From assembly GCA_936432065.2 (NCBI GenBank), contig OW386286.2, positions 8,673,208-8,737,207 on the forward strand: a DNA stretch of 64,000 nt, given 5' to 3'. The DNA is from Rutpela maculata. Lineage: Eukaryota; Arthropoda; Insecta; Coleoptera; Cerambycidae. The position numbers and the translations under genes are program-made. Below the pieces are notes generated by a model. It did not search any database. It saw only the letters and a program-made list of their open reading frames with translations, and was not told where the DNA came from. Shown here piece after piece: positions 11,641-24,100 of the stretch. The number at the start of each line of letters is the position of its first letter. Within the stretch, counting starts at the first letter, position 1.

Positions 11641-11804
11641 CGACAGACCGACAGACCGACAGACCGACAGACAGACAGACCGACAGACAGACAGAAATTT
11701 TTTTTTCGCTCAAACTTAAAATCTCGACGTTTCATGACATTTTAAGCCTATTTGGACAATAAAAATTTTTTGTCGTTACTATACTTCCACTGGACGTGAA
11801 AGTA
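11004..11804 (+). repeat. R-family dispersed repeat, copy C (near full length)
   Basis: This is the longest complete R copy. It runs from CCGCTGCCCAAGGAATCACT and CTACTTCCACATCCAG at the 5' end to a slightly damaged terminal hairpin (cttccactggacgtgaaag) at the 3' end. The two ends share the sequence ACTTCCACATCCAG in inverted orientation. The internal order is: CATCGGTAGTGGGGTG block, GGTTTCTGGTTCCTGTAC, TTTAATAAGG block, CGACGGAACAAGATG, TCAAGTCAATATCTTAAACG, an expanded CAGA/CCGA tract, then the 3' hairpin. Confidence 0.9.
11560..11695 (+). repeat. CAGA/CCGA tetranucleotide microsatellite
   Basis: About 34 units of CAGA interspersed with CCGA lie inside R copy C. In other copies the same position holds only 2-10 units, so this tract has expanded. 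The four long open frames here are an artefact of a tetranucleotide repeat without stops and are not genes. Confidence 0.95.
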
Positions 11805-12390
11805 AAACAAAGTCGTTGTACTATTTAATTGTAGACCAAATTGAAAATGGTTAGTGAACATAAAAAAATGTCATTGTACTATTTAATTTGTTACAAGAAG
11901 AAGATATGATTATTAAACTACTATTTGTTTACGAAAACAAATAAAGTTGTATGACTATTCTTTTCTGATTGATTTAACTATGAAACTAAATAGGCGCGAT
12001 TTCATATACTCTTTTTGGTTGAATTTACCTATCATTTTCTTTGAGTGTAGGGAGTAGAAAAAGTTGATTTTACTTTTCAAGATATAAAATTGCACTTGCG
12101 TCTAGTCAATGAAAACTAATTATTATTTGTGAGACCTTCAAGCAGAATAGGCAGTTTTTGTTTATTTATCATACATTAAACTTTATTATTTTTAGCAAAA
12201 ATTGCATAGATGATTATTTTCATTTTTTTAATTTATTACTTACTTATTATTTATTATTCATTACTTAATATAAATCAAACCAAAAAAAAACTTTATTTCA
12301 AATCAAGGCACCAGAACATTCAAGTTCTCGTTGAAATGCCAGGATACACGTTTTGTGTCCCATGAATTAATTGAATTAGCTTTCCTTTAT
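11805..12390. other. No recognised gene
   Basis: AT-rich sequence containing a TTACTTATTATTTATTATT-like run near 12235; no gene seen. Confidence 0.5.
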
Positions 12391-12567
12391 TGTAAGGAAT
12401 GTCCTCTAGCAACACGGTATCTGTCGTGGTTGTCTGCTAGGCGTACGACCTCAACAAACTCTTTCATTGGTCGTTTTTTAACAACAATGATTCCCTGCGA
12501 TATTGCCATCTGCTGAAGCAGAGGCTCGAACTCAGTAGAGATAATTAACCGCGTTGTTTCACTCAAT
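12391..12567 (-). other. Unassigned short open frame
   Basis: On the minus strand a 57-codon frame includes SETTRLIISTEFEPLLQQM and VVKKRPMKEFVEVVRLADN. Its composition is balanced and less AT-driven than its surroundings, so it may be a relic exon. I do not recognise the family, and no start or splice site is convincing. Confidence 0.25.
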
Positions 12568-13130
12568 CGCGGTCAAGGCCATTGCTACAGTTTCGTTAAC
12601 TCGCTAAAAACGGCACTAAACATACTCTAGCCAGGAACTCTCGAACCGGGAAACCCGTGGTCTCAATACTAACACGTACCTAAGCACCAAATCACTTAGT
12701 CGGTTAAGTTTCTTTCACCATTTGCTATCTGATTTTCCATGAACCACTAACCGTTTTGTGCTTTCCTTTTCGGTTGATGTGGCCAAAAACATCATAGGAT
12801 GGAAAGTTCTGGTCAGTAGGGAGATATAGCGGACCTCCGATCGGCTTCAATTGTTCGCAATTATGGTCACATATTACTGAATTCACCGCTCACAAGTCTT
12901 CACGACGCTGCTAAAATCTTGCTATATAGACATTTTACTAATCAAATTATCGGCAGTAAATTGCCATTTAGCAGACAAGTTTTAAGTGAGTTTATTTCAA
13001 TTTCAGAGAAGTTAAACTGACAATTTGTAAAAGCGTTTGCATATTATTTGCGAAATATTAATATTTTGGCAAACAGTCTCGATATTAACGTGTAATAAAC
13101 AACACTGTCCATTATATTCGAGACAGAGAG
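12568..13130. other. Unassigned stretch with a weak tRNA-like patch
   Basis: The minus strand at about 12615-12705 has GGTTCGAGAGT, one base from a pol III B box, and an upstream TGGTGCTTAGG that loosely resembles an A box. This could be the head of an old tRNA-derived SINE. I could not fold a full tRNA, so no tRNA is called. The rest is unassigned. Confidence 0.25.
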
Positions 13131-13139
13131 GTCTATAAA

Positions 13140-13402
13140 AAACATTTGAAGAGGGAGTTGAAAGTACAGCTAAAAAGAAGAGAACTTTTGAGGAAAATTA
13201 GATAAACTCTCATTTTTTGGTCACATCGACCGAAGAGTGGACAATATAGAACAGTTGATATTTCAGGAAAACTAGATAGCAAGAAGCGAAGAGGCCGATT
13301 TGCTGAACGGTGTGCTGATATCAGCAAGGGAAAAGCTTTGGAAAGGTTGTGCGGCACTGACAATGCCGGTGGATTTGAATGTGTCTGTGGACAGCCTTAG
13401 TT
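13140..13402 (+). pseudogene. LINE ORF2 C-terminal remnant
   Basis: The frame KLDKLSFFGHIDRRVDNIEQ...LIFQ is interrupted by a stop and continues after a one-base slip as KLDSKKRRGRFAERCADISK. This matches the region after the reverse transcriptase of RTE/Jockey-type LINEs (pattern L.(F/Y)(F/L)GHI.R...LI..GK..G.R.RGR). The slip and the missing polymerase core make it a relic. Confidence 0.6.
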
Positions 13403-15150
13403 TTGAATTTGGGGGTTGTCTAGTTATATGTAGTGTGCATTTATGGTGTGCGTGTTACTTCAGAGTTAGATTTGATATAGGTAACTGAAAACAGATTTTT
13501 TTCTAATTTCAAGCAGTACAAATTTGAGATCAGTTTGAGGTCGTTTGGAAACGACGTAGAAAATGGGAAAATAATGTTTCTAGTCAAAATTACACTATGA
13601 AAATTTTGGAGAAATTTTATATGACCAGTAGTGTACAAAATTTCGATTGTAGGTAAGGTATTATTAAGAAGCCAACTCGAATAATTTGTGCGATCTAAAA
13701 CATCTGCTAAGACGTCAATAGTGAGAATATAAATGTTCTAGTACGTGTTTACTCCAATCAAAACTTTATTATTTCGAAAATTATTAACTGTACCTACGAG
13801 AAAAATACAAATAAATGAAGTTTTAGAAAATGAAATTTTCATTCGATTAAAAATGTAGAAAATTTCGATATGATCAACCGGTAACGAGATATTTTTGAAA
13901 ATAGGGGAAAATTGAGTATTTTAGTGACTTTAATGGCCTTGGGGCACGGGTTAGCGTCATTCGATCGAGTTGAAATTTTGTACAGTTCATTTTTTAAACA
14001 ATCGGAACCACTTTAGAGACCGAAAAAAATCTAACGTCGCAAAATAAGAACCCACCCACCCTAATATACAAACTCAGACTACATTATTATTATCCTTATT
14101 TTATTCTCGGGACTTATATTTTATTTTTTATTTTTTAGCTGCTAGAGATTATGATACCGTTGATTTAAATGCAGAGATTTATAACACATCCAATAATAAT
14201 CAAAAAAGGATGCGGTGTATTATAAACCCTACCTCCTGCCATTCTTCTATCTAAATCTCTTCATAATGCCTTACAACCTAGATAATTGGGTTTAAGTTGT
14301 CATCCTCCACGACGCCGACGTTTAGTCGAGGTGACTTTCTGCATCCAACAATGCGGACAGGTTCTTTAATTATAAAGTATCTAATTACAAAAGTTACCAC
14401 CCGCAGTGGATAATAATCATAAAACGGTCTTTTGTTCTTCGCACATCGATTTTTTATGTGGCCTTGACAAACATAAGCAACGAGTACAAAAGACTAGATT
14501 TGTTATATTATAATAATAATTATGCAACAGTGCCTCAATATTTACACGGCGTAAAGATTAGGTATCACTTTCTTTTATACTAATAAGGCCTAGTGATATT
14601 TATAGTGATAATTTCAATATCAGATGAATATTATTACGTATAAAATATAAACTCTATTATTATATTTAATTCAACTGTGTTTTGCAAAATTTACGTAATA
14701 TTATTTGATGAAATTTCCGCGTTTATTAAAATACAGGGTGATCATAGAGCAACAGTAGATTTCTGGTATTAAAATTTTGCGATTAAGCTAAACTTATCTG
14801 CCTTAGTTCAAAAGTTGATGGTGACAGAGATACAGGATATTACAGTCAATATTATATTTTAAATATCTCACATAACTTTTATTTCCAAATACTTATTGGT
14901 TCTTTAAGATGAAAAATTCAAATCTGGTCCCATTTTCGGTCTAGATCCTAGAGGACACCAAGCAATGTTTATGATGTAAATGTACATTTAACTTTTTTAT
15001 CCGTGATGTTATCGCCATTTTTATTAAAAAATCCAAGAACTACATCTCATTTTAGCGGTAAAAAAGTTTAGTTGCCATTAGAAATTGACCGTTTTCGAGA
15101 TACTCGCATTTTAACAATCGGCCGCATAATTTATTAGGTATAAGGGGTAT
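13403..15150. other. Gene-free stretch, possible old repeat at 14747-15130
   Basis: No gene recognised. From 14747 an ACAGGGTGATCATAG start is followed by about 380 bp of repeat-like text (GAGATAC, TCGAGATACTCGC phrases). It resembles the start of several other segments in the window that begin ACAGGGTG. Confidence 0.45.
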
Positions 15151-15154
15151 ACTC

Positions 15155-15603
15155 ACGACCTAACTTGCTGGAGCCAACATTGTTGGTACGCTTTGAAGAT
15201 TGCTGGAATTCCAGCAGACCAGCTCACTTTTACGAGTTGGCATGGCAATTTTCAAAGTGTACCGAGAAGGTTGGTTGATTGGTTGGATCGTCTGTAGACT
15301 CCTATAGTAGATGCAAAAGATATAAGATAATTGTTTTATTGCCGATCGTCTGTACGCGCCGGCTTATTCCTTTGTCGGCATAACCGGCGCTTTTGATATT
15401 TGATAATAGAACTTCTCTTATATCTTTTGCGTCTACTAACAAGAAATATGTCAGGGGTCTACACACGATCCAGCGGCAGGGAGCCAGCCGTGTCGGTACA
15501 CTTTGAGGATAATTCGAATTCCAGCAGACCAGTTCACTTTTCCGAATGAGTTCAAAGCATTCCGACACGGTTGGCTCCCTGCCGCTGGATCGTGTTGTAG
15601 ACC
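15155..15603. repeat. Nested hairpin MITEs
   Basis: Three palindromic units lie together. The right unit (15456-15603) pairs GTCTACACACGATCCAGCGG with its reverse complement at the other end, including the shared GCGGCAGGGAGCCA core. A diverged relative lies at 15155-15300. Between them, 15306-15436 has GTAGATGCAAAAGATATAAG pairing with a copy ending TCTTATATCTTTTGCGTCTAC, around a small CGCGCCGGC/GCCGGCGC loop. The middle unit looks inserted between the other two. Confidence 0.7.
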
Positions 15604-16916
15604 CCCTTACACGATGTCAACAATACTTTTGACAACTAAATATTTCTCCTAGTGACAGTTAATCATTTATTTATGCACTATTGGATAATATCAGTCAATT
15701 GACGAAAATCAGAACATGTAAAAGCATAATAATTTTTCAAACTCAGATATGAAAGATATATGTTTCTCATTTATTGTTAGCTTAATTATAATATAGTGGA
15801 TTGTGTGAGTCGGAAAAAAGCCCAAAAACCCGACTCTTGTCTGATGCAACCAAAGTAGTTCTCCGCGAACTGCAATAGCCCGAAGCGCAGAGTGTATGTA
15901 AATCTTTAAAAAATAATTTTTCTCAGAAACCTTTGTTTCGAAGAGCCAAGATTAACGGAGCGTCAAAGTAGGACATGATATTAAGTGAACATCGTATATG
16001 AGATCGATTTCAGTTAATTATCGATTAATTACGGGGACAAAATGGAGAAATTTTACTGAAAAAAAAAAGTCCCAAATCTCGCCCCCTCTGAGTAATTCCT
16101 TCATTTTTGTCGGAATTCAAAAAAAAAAAAAAGAGTTTTAGCAAATTTAATTCTACGTAAATTAACTAGAGTAGTCTTTCGGTGTAGGAGCCAAGAGTAA
16201 AAAGTTGCCAGCTGTAGAAGCTCAAAATTTGCGATTTTTTGCCGTACATGGCCAACATTTCAGTAGTTATCTCCGAAACGAAAAAAAAAATCAAAATTCT
16301 GATGGTAGCAAAAGATTCGTAGTGAAAAATACTCGTTTGACCTTGTTTTTTATTTCGAGCTAATTCCCACCGTTTCGGAGATATCTGCGAAAATAACAAA
16401 AAACAGCTAACATTTCGGAGCCCAAAAACATGCAATCTTGACACGTTCATATTTTTCGAAAAACACCATTGGGACGGCCGTACGATGTCGCGACGTAAAT
16501 AGGAAGTCTTCCAGATAAACCTGATCGTAAATTGCACGGCGAAATTCGAAAATTCGGCTCGACACGAACGAATCAAAAGTAGCATTTTGTGACATTTCAG
16601 AAAAAATCGATCTCTTTTAATTTTTTACTCATGTTTGCAACACTAAAAGTTTGGTAGACTTGTGCTTGTGCAATGGGAAAAAAATCTAGCTTTATAGATA
16701 TTAACGTGAAAAATCTGTCGCTACCTACCTGGTTACCACCTTCGTGTGTCGCGCTTTACGTCGTTTGAACAGGCTAGGCATGAAGATAAAGGTGATTGGC
16801 TCTGGGTGAGTTATAATAATTCATTCATTATAACTCACGCTATTTCTTTATGGATACTACTAATTGTTCAAAAGCAGTACATTAATTAGTATATAACCTA
16901 ATAAGAGTACTTAGAT
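15604..16916. other. Gene-free stretch with one rejected long frame
   Basis: A 139-codon minus-strand frame at 16166-16585 has no family resemblance. Its text (GGAGATATCT, ATTTCGGAGCC, TCCGAAACG) is the kind seen in the non-coding repeats here. I see no gene. Confidence 0.5.
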
Positions 16917-17131
16917 AAAATTAATTATTTCATGAAATTATTTGTTTTTAATATTTTTTTTTAGTTTAGGAGGCTGTCTGTGAACATTGTTTCCATGCCA
17001 ACGAAACAATTACATCTGTCATCGAGGTTGTGTTAAATATTTGAATTTCTGGTGGTTTCAAACTAAAATAAACAAATATGTTTGGTGGCGATGAAAATGG
17101 GATACAAGAAGCAGCCAATATTACTTGTGCC

Positions 17132-18591
17132 CAGAGCTGTGCCGAGTACCAAAAAAAAGTACTTGCAAAAATTCGAGTACGAGTACCCGATTCATTTTAC
17201 TTATGAGTACAATACTCGTAAGTATTTTATTAATAAGAAAGTATAAGTACGAGTAATACCCGCATAAATTCGAGTAACGAGTACGAGTACCCATAACCAT
17301 TAAAATAAGTTAATATTTTCTCTTCATAGTCTTTAGATAGAACTTTTTAACTATATAGATAAGAACAGTCAAGTTTAAAATAAAATAAAACCTTTTATTT
17401 AATAAAACAAATTTAACGAAATAACCATTAGGCATTATTATTTATAACATAGGCATAGGACATCTCAGTTTTTATTAGCAGAACTTCATAGAAGACCTCA
17501 TTTTGAAATAAAAGTCTCTTCAAACGTTGCTCCTTATTATCATTTTTGTAAATAATCGCTCATAAAAAAAAATGTGATATTGCTGCGAATGACTTAGTAT
17601 TTCGTAGCAAATAATTTAATACTGAAAATCATCACCTATCTATCCTATTATTTCTGGTGGCGAAAATAGAGAATATGATTTTTTTTAAAGATTTATTTTA
17701 ATAATATAAAATGATCGCCGAATTGAAATTTTCCACACATTTTCAAAAAATATGAAATGGCATTCAATGTTATCCCGAAAGTAAATAAAATAAAATAAAA
17801 TAATAAATAAGACAATGTAAAATCATGATTTGGCTTCTAATCAGTATTGTCGCTTTTTCTTGAAAACGATGCGTCCTATCGATTTCTGGCAAAAGGGCAT
17901 TTTCTAAATAATATTGAATGCTGTTTAATATTTTTTGAAAACATTTGCAAAATTTCAATTCGGCGATAATTTTTTCTTAAGTTTCATGAATAGTAAATAT
18001 CTGTCCATCTTCGTATCTTCTCAACTGGTAATAATAGGCAACCAATGGTTTTCAGTATTGAATTATTTGCTTTCAAAGAAGTCATTCGCAGAAATATCAC
18101 GATTTTTTTTGCGAGAAAATTTTTAAAAATAATAATAATAAAAATGTATTTACAAATACAATGACCTGTGTCACAGAAACGAAGCATCTTAGGATCAATG
18201 ATTATGGACACATTTATTCTCAAAATTAGATCTTTTACCGACTAATGAAGTCATGCTAATAAAAATATAAATATATATAATATACACTGCTGAGCTGACG
18301 ACAGATGACAATTGACTAGTCAGTACCTGAGCCCAGAGTGGTAAACTAATGACTGCACACTAAAGTAAACTAAATCTCTGAGACTACTGTACCAGAGAAA
18401 TAGAGGGGGTTGAGTACTCGTGAAAAGTAACAATTTTTGACGAATACTTTGTACGAGTAATTTTTAATGTGCTGCAAATACGAGTATTACGTCCTCTAAA
18501 CCAAAAAGTACTTACGAATAATTAAAAAAGAGTATTTTTAGTACTCGAGTACAAAATACGAGTAAAGTATCCGTGTACTCGCCCAGCTCTG
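17132..18591. mobile_element. Non-autonomous hAT element, 1,460 bp
   Basis: The element starts CAGAGCTGTGCCGAGTAC and ends CGCCCAGCTCTG. It is flanked on both sides by cttgtgcc (17124-17131 and 18592-18599), a perfect 8-bp duplication. Both terminal regions are dense in TACTCG/CGAGTA words, probably subterminal transposase-binding repeats. No intact transposase is present. Minus-strand fragments near 17830-17958 (ENALLPEIDRTHRFQEKATI) resemble the segment before the LDPRFK-type motif of hAT transposases, but are too decayed to be certain. Confidence 0.9.
17555..18130. repeat. Inverted duplication inside the hAT derivative
   Basis: The segment 17555-17760 recurs in inverted orientation at about 17880-18130. 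Matching pairs include GCGAATGACTTAGTATTTCG with a copy around CAAAGAAGTCATTCGC, and GATCGCCGAATTGAAATTTT with AATTTCAATTCGGCGAT. About 120 bp separate the arms. A transcript would fold into a long imperfect hairpin of element-internal sequence. Confidence 0.7.
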
Positions 18592-19032
18592 CTTGTGCCT
18601 CGCTCGAGACTTATGAAACGTTAAAATTTGTCGTTTTTTTTAACTTTTCTGTCCTGGCTACGAAAATTCTACTTTCGTAGCTAGCAACGCCTTAGCAGGT
18701 AACTCGAATGCTTACTTTCGTTAAGCAAAGGTCATTTATACATATAGACGGTAGTAGAAAAAACAAATTTTAACGCTTAACGTACCTTACATTGGATTTC
18801 TTGGGGTAAAGCGAGGCACAAGCAATATTGGCTGCTTCTTGTATCCCATTTTCATCGCCACCAAACATATTTGTTTATTTTAGTTTGAAACCACCAGAAA
18901 TTAAAATGTTTAACATAACCTCGATGGCAGATAGTAATTGTTTCGTTGGCATGGAAACAATTTTCACAAACAGCCTCCTAAACTATAAAATTTATTAAAA
19001 ACGTCAAATAATTTCATGAAATAATTAGTTTT

Positions 19033-19344
19033 AAATTATAAAATCCCATATCTACCTAAGGTGGGACGAGCAAGTCAAATCTGTCGTACATAAACTTAGA
19101 TGCATATTATTTAGATTTAAGCAACTTAAAAAATACGTACCAATTTTTCAACTTAGATCAGTGTACACAGCCACATGTCTAATTTAAAAATTATGCAGAA
19201 AAATTTTTGAAGAATAGGTAAAAGTCGATTGTATTCATCTAACCGTCTCTTCGACGAGAGTAATTTCTAGATTTGAGACAATTATTTTTTATAAAATGTG
19301 TTTTGGAATCATATGTAGGAAATTCCACACAGGCAACTTTCTTT
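19033..19344. other. No recognised gene
   Basis: AT-rich spacer, possibly part of the LINE relic that follows. Confidence 0.45.
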
Positions 19345-19620
19345 TATGGAACTCTAGGCAAACTACATGTTTACATGTGCCAAAAATGAATACTACTACA
19401 GGACAACGTAGTTGGAGAGATATAAAATCTCTGCAAAAAACAAGTTTAAAATAGAATTTAAAAAATATGTAATGTTAGTAGACAGACAAAAAATAATTTC
19501 TCAAATTGACTTGAAAAACCAAAACCTCTCGCAAAACCTAATAGGAGGTATTGCTAGTAGTAATAAATACCTAAATGTTTGGTCCTAATATAAATTGGAA
19601 GGTCTTTTATATACGGCTAT
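19345..19620 (+). pseudogene. LINE ORF2 C-terminal end
   Basis: The frame NSRQTTCLHVPKMNTTTGQR followed by SWRDIKSLQKTSLK matches the C-terminal NTR(Q)...(H/Y)VP...T..G.R motif found downstream of many CR1/Jockey-type reverse transcriptases. It ends early and continues in another frame (FKKYVMLVDRQ). A piece of the same text, GGCAAACTACATGTTTACAT and the 15 following bases, occurs again at about 20866-20898. Confidence 0.6.
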
Positions 19621-20489
19621 TAACTTATACTGCCATTAATTTTATTTTTTTTAATAGTTCTTCTATAGTTTTTAATATTTATCTCTTTTATTTTTTACAT
19701 GCTGATAATGTTGATTATTGATTTCTAAAGTATTTTATACCATTTATCTATATTGTAGTTTTAGCTACTACATACAAGAAAACTTTTCTCTGTTTTATGT
19801 TTTTAACTCAGGCACGGTCAGATGATCTTACATCATCTTGTGACTACACTCAGAGAAATTCGGCGTTTTAAAAAGCACAAGAAATCACTTGAATATAAAT
19901 ATACTGATGTGCGGAATTCAAGTCGTCAAAACTCAACATATCAAGTTTGTATATTTTTACTTTTATATTGATTATTGAACAAATTATTGCTATAGACCTT
20001 TCAAAATATAGGGAATCTCCTTTCCTTTAATATTTAAAATGACTGTTTTACTTGCCTAACTATATTAATAACTCATCCATATAAACAAAAGTTGAACATT
20101 TACATTTTAAAGAAACTCATTGATTTTGTGTATACGATAGTTAACATTTTTAAAGCACAGCACAGTTGAAACAGTTATATTATTTTTTCTGATAAATTCA
20201 ACTGAACATTATGCAGTTGTTTTAAAAGGGTCAAATATTTAAATCATCATTAGGCACTTTTGTTTTGAAAACGCTTCATAAAACCATATGTTTTCTTTTT
20301 GAATTAACTATAAACACTAATGAGGAAAAAATATATTTGATTTATTTTCAATCATTAGTGATTTTTTTAATTTTACAATGTTTTTTCTCTCAGTGTAGTT
20401 TATTTTACAAGTTATCAAAGTGCTATAAGTGTATCATGTATTTCTTTCTTTTTTGTAAATAAACTTTATTATTATTGTTATTATATTAT
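19621..20489. other. Probable LINE 3' flank, otherwise unassigned
   Basis: AT-rich sequence after the LINE C-terminal relic. The two copies of the GGCAAACTACATG block bracket 19394-20865, which may indicate a duplicated or interrupted LINE tail. No gene seen. Confidence 0.4.
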
Positions 20490-20645
20490 CTTTCGATAGT
20501 AGAAAAAATATAATACATTACGTGATGCGTAAGCCCTTTTTTTGTGTGTGGTGTTTATGAAAGGTCTCGGCTTCGCCTCGACCATTCAAAAATCACCTCA
20601 CACCTAAAAGTAAACTTTCGCATCTAGTAATGTATATAACTATTC
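20490..20645. repeat. Hairpin MITE with GGCTTCGCC loop
   Basis: TATAATACATTACGTGATGCG at about 20507 pairs imperfectly with CGCATCTAGTAATGTATATA at about 20620. The apex has TCTCGGCTTCGCCTCGACC. The same architecture (TAATATA-type stem, tetra-T to AAAA spacer, GGCTTCGCC apex) appears in the second half of the M2 elements at about 37940-38056 and 53880-53997. Confidence 0.6.
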
Positions 20646-21160
20646 CTTTCATGTCATAAGTAACATGATGTAGGTATATATAATACCATCGTAATTATTT
20701 TGAAAATAAAGAAATTATTATTAGGTATTATTATTTTTAGTATATTTGAAAAAATGGCGAATGCGCTATGCTGAAGGGACGAAAAACTTACGGTTCCATT
20801 TTCGTTTCTGACCTTGAAAGTTGGAACACGTTCTATATAGCCCGGTCAAGTTAGCCTTAAGAATAGGCAAACTACATGTTTACATGTGCCAAAAATGATA
20901 AATGGATGAATTCCCAAGAAGCTGAAAATTTACATGAACGTTAGGGATACCATTATAATGAGGTTGTGAAAAGTCCCAATTGATCCCGTGTGTGCAAAAA
21001 ATTTTATGCGAGGTCAAAGTTCGTAAAAATGGGTTTTTTGGATTTTTTAGCGAAACGGTTAGTTTTATGATAAAAATAGCTTAGACAAAAATTATAGTTT
21101 CTACAAAATTGGTTGTTACACTTTTTTGAGAAAAAGCCATTCTAAAGTTATATTCTCCAT

Positions 21161-24100
21161 TAGGGTGGCCCATCTTTTTCAAAATCGAAATTTTTTATTT
21201 CTCACCCCTGCAAATGGTTCCATTTGAAGAAAAAACAGTCCCCTCAAAATATTATTGAGGCAAATTGAAGGCAAGGGGTGCCGCAGAATGTATTATTATG
21301 CAATAATAAAAATAAATGGAATTATTTACATTCTTTGGTTGATGCATTGTTTTTTTTTTTTTAATCAGCAACATTTATCTTTAGATTGACTAATCAAGTC
21401 ATACAAATATCAAAGACATTATCTGTTGTGACTATGACATGTGTCATACTACTGTAAATTCGTAGTCTAAGAAAACTAGACTAGAAGTTTTTGAAATAAA
21501 ACTCTCGTTTTATCTTTGTGTATTTTATTATGAAACGTTTTTTTCATACATAGTACCAAATATTATCCTAAATCTACAAGACATATAGTAATAAAAACAA
21601 TATTTTTTGCACTAGGCCAAAGCATGCGACAGGGTTTCTTTTTTTACATTTGGAAACTGTGATTTATAATCATTTACAACTTGGAGTAAAAACTGTTTTT
21701 GGTCTTCATTTTTTGTTAAAATGTCATTATAGTCAGTAATAAGTTTGATTCCTCTCTCAGCGGCATCATTTACAACTTTAATTTTGTTTACAATATTGAA
21801 ACATCGGGTATAACTTTCATTTTCCCTCCATGTTGTTGGATCATTTTTCAAAAACTCCATAGACAAACCTACTTTTTGAAAAAACTGTTTAGTGTTCTCG
21901 CATATGAAGTCCTGAATTTCCTTGTTTTCAACGTCAGTAATGTTACTAATCATAAGTCGTTTAATACCCTCTTGATTTGGTGCTTTCCTATTCAAAGCTT
22001 TAACCATTTCTCTTTTAGTGGTAACTGAAATATCGTCATCAAAGAAAGATAAGCCAACATTTACTGAATTAAGGTACCACAAATGGTTCACTATTTTCCT
22101 ACTTGCGGCTTGAGATATTTCTTTGTCAATATTTTGATAATTAATGAGTTCTTTACAAAAGTCTAAGTCATGAAGCGGTGCTTTACTAGCAAATGACGCT
22201 GTAAACCAGGCCTTTACATAAACCTTTACAATAAAGAGACATATATCTTCAATACCTATTTTTTCTTTTTTAGTTAGTTGGAACTGATATTGGAAAAAAA
22301 ATATTTTTAGACAGTAAATGGCTTTGGCCATCCAACGTGCATGATGAAGTGCCCCTGGTTGATAGAATGTCGTGTGAGTGGGCTCTTCTTCAACAAAAAG
22401 TTTAGAAAGCATTAAAAATTCTTTATAATCATCACGAGGCTGTTGCAAAGTTAAAGCTGCATTTAAAAACTTTACAATTTCGGCTTTAACTGGTTGTAAA
22501 ATGTGTTTAATTTTTGATACCTGAAATCCAGTTTTTAGTTTATTTTGATCTATTTTAGGCCAAAATTGCCTAAAACGTTTAAATAGTGGCACATTTGGAC
22601 CAGATGAGGAAGGCACTTTTGTGTCAAACACACTTCTCAAAACCACTTCAAAAATATGATGTCTACAAGGAAAATATAGAATATCTCTTTCTAATTTTTG
22701 TTGCAATAGTGTGGCTGCCCCATTTATATAACCCATATTTGATGCTGTTGTATCACAACACAAAGCTATTACCTTTTCGTCCAAATTCCATTCACAAAGC
22801 ACATCATAAACTGCTTCAGTCTGTTCTCTTCCAGTTGAATTGGGCAAAGCTGGTACTCCAAATAGTTGTTCAATATCTCCACTAGTAACTAAGATAGCAA
22901 GTCTATCGATATTTCCCATTCCAGTGAGAGAAGGTAAAAGTTTTCCATCCCGATGGATGACTGGGGCCGGCAATTCAGAATTACCGAAGGCAGTTTTTAA
23001 TATTTCAGCTCTTTCTTCGCGGATGCGTTGTCTAGAGCGCTGAAGTGTGGTTCTGCTGATGGACAAAGATGTGGTGTCATGTCCTAGTGCTTCTGCTACT
23101 GCCGTCAAAATATGGACTCCATACCTGTCGCTTATTTTGCAAGCATCAAATGCAGCGGCTATTTTTGGTGTGATGATGTTACATGTTCCATACAATCTCC
23201 TCTTTTTTGGCTGTGATGGGCCAGGCTGGTCTTGTAACAACTCTTCTTGGGCTTCGATTATTTCCTCTTCATTTTCGTTGGAGTCGGCTGAATTACTACT
23301 TGATGATGGACAGGTGACTGTTTCCTCTAATCTAGCTTTTTCTTGTTGACTTCGTTGCATTCGTTCGGATAATTTCTGTAATTTCTCCTCAGCTGATTTT
23401 TCTTGAGAAGCAAGTTGGTAATCAATACCATGCATAAATCCAGGACGTCCCTTTTTTCTTTGGTTAATTGAAAACTGCTTATCTGCATCTATTTTCATCA
23501 ACTCCAATGCATTTGCATGAGAAATGTCAAAGAGATCGTCCAATTTTTCAACGAAATTTTTTTCTTTACTCCCGCACTGGCCCTTTTAGCCGATTTTTGT
23601 AAGTTCCTCCACTCTGCATAAAGTTTATCTAGTTGGTTAACACAATGAAAATCCTGACGTGTCGGAATGCGAGCTTTATCCCAAAAAACTGACACCTCTT
23701 TTATTGTTAATTTAGCACTTTCATGTACACTTAGCTTCACTTCACGAATGTTATAAAAGAGCACTTGTAATACTTGTAAATAAAAGTATCCTTTCGTAAG
23801 GATCTAACATCAGCCATCGTTAAATGTTTTTTCAAAAAGGAACGTATACTAGAACTTATAATGTCACCACTGTAAAACACAATTGCAAACTGACATAAAA
23901 ACCTACCGTAGGTGCATTATATTTCCAAACTTCCAAAACAAATAATTTCTAGGAAATAATTACACCAATAAAACATTATGAGAAAAGAGGTAGATATTTG
24001 TATTTTAAGTAAAATTTAAGTGTATTACCGTAATAAAATCTTATCCACAAATTTCTACCTGAATGCGGCACGGGTTACCGTTCACCGAATTATCTGAAAC

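Larger units (their letters stand above)
16917..19032. mobile_element. Foldback element interrupted by a hAT derivative
   Basis: The arms at about 16917-17131 and 18815-19032 are inverted copies. Shared blocks are AATTATTTCATGAAAT, GTTTAGGAGGC, CCAACGAAACAATTAC, TGGTGGTTTCAAACTAAA and GCAGCCAATATT. The inverted match resumes inside the loop as TTGTGCCTCGCT against AGCGAGGCACAA. Without the hAT insertion the element would be about 650 bp with arms slightly over 210 bp. I could not define its target duplication. Confidence 0.8.

Noticed and set aside
11493..11762. Four overlapping long frames rich in TDRQ or SVCL repeats
   Set aside because: They are translations of the CAGA/CCGA microsatellite, which lacks stops in all frames used.
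12615..12705. tRNA gene on the minus strand
   Set aside because: A B-box-like word is present, but no cloverleaf or acceptor pairing could be made.
16166..16585. 139-codon minus-strand frame
   Set aside because: No family resemblance, and its underlying DNA has the phrase structure of non-coding repeats in this window.
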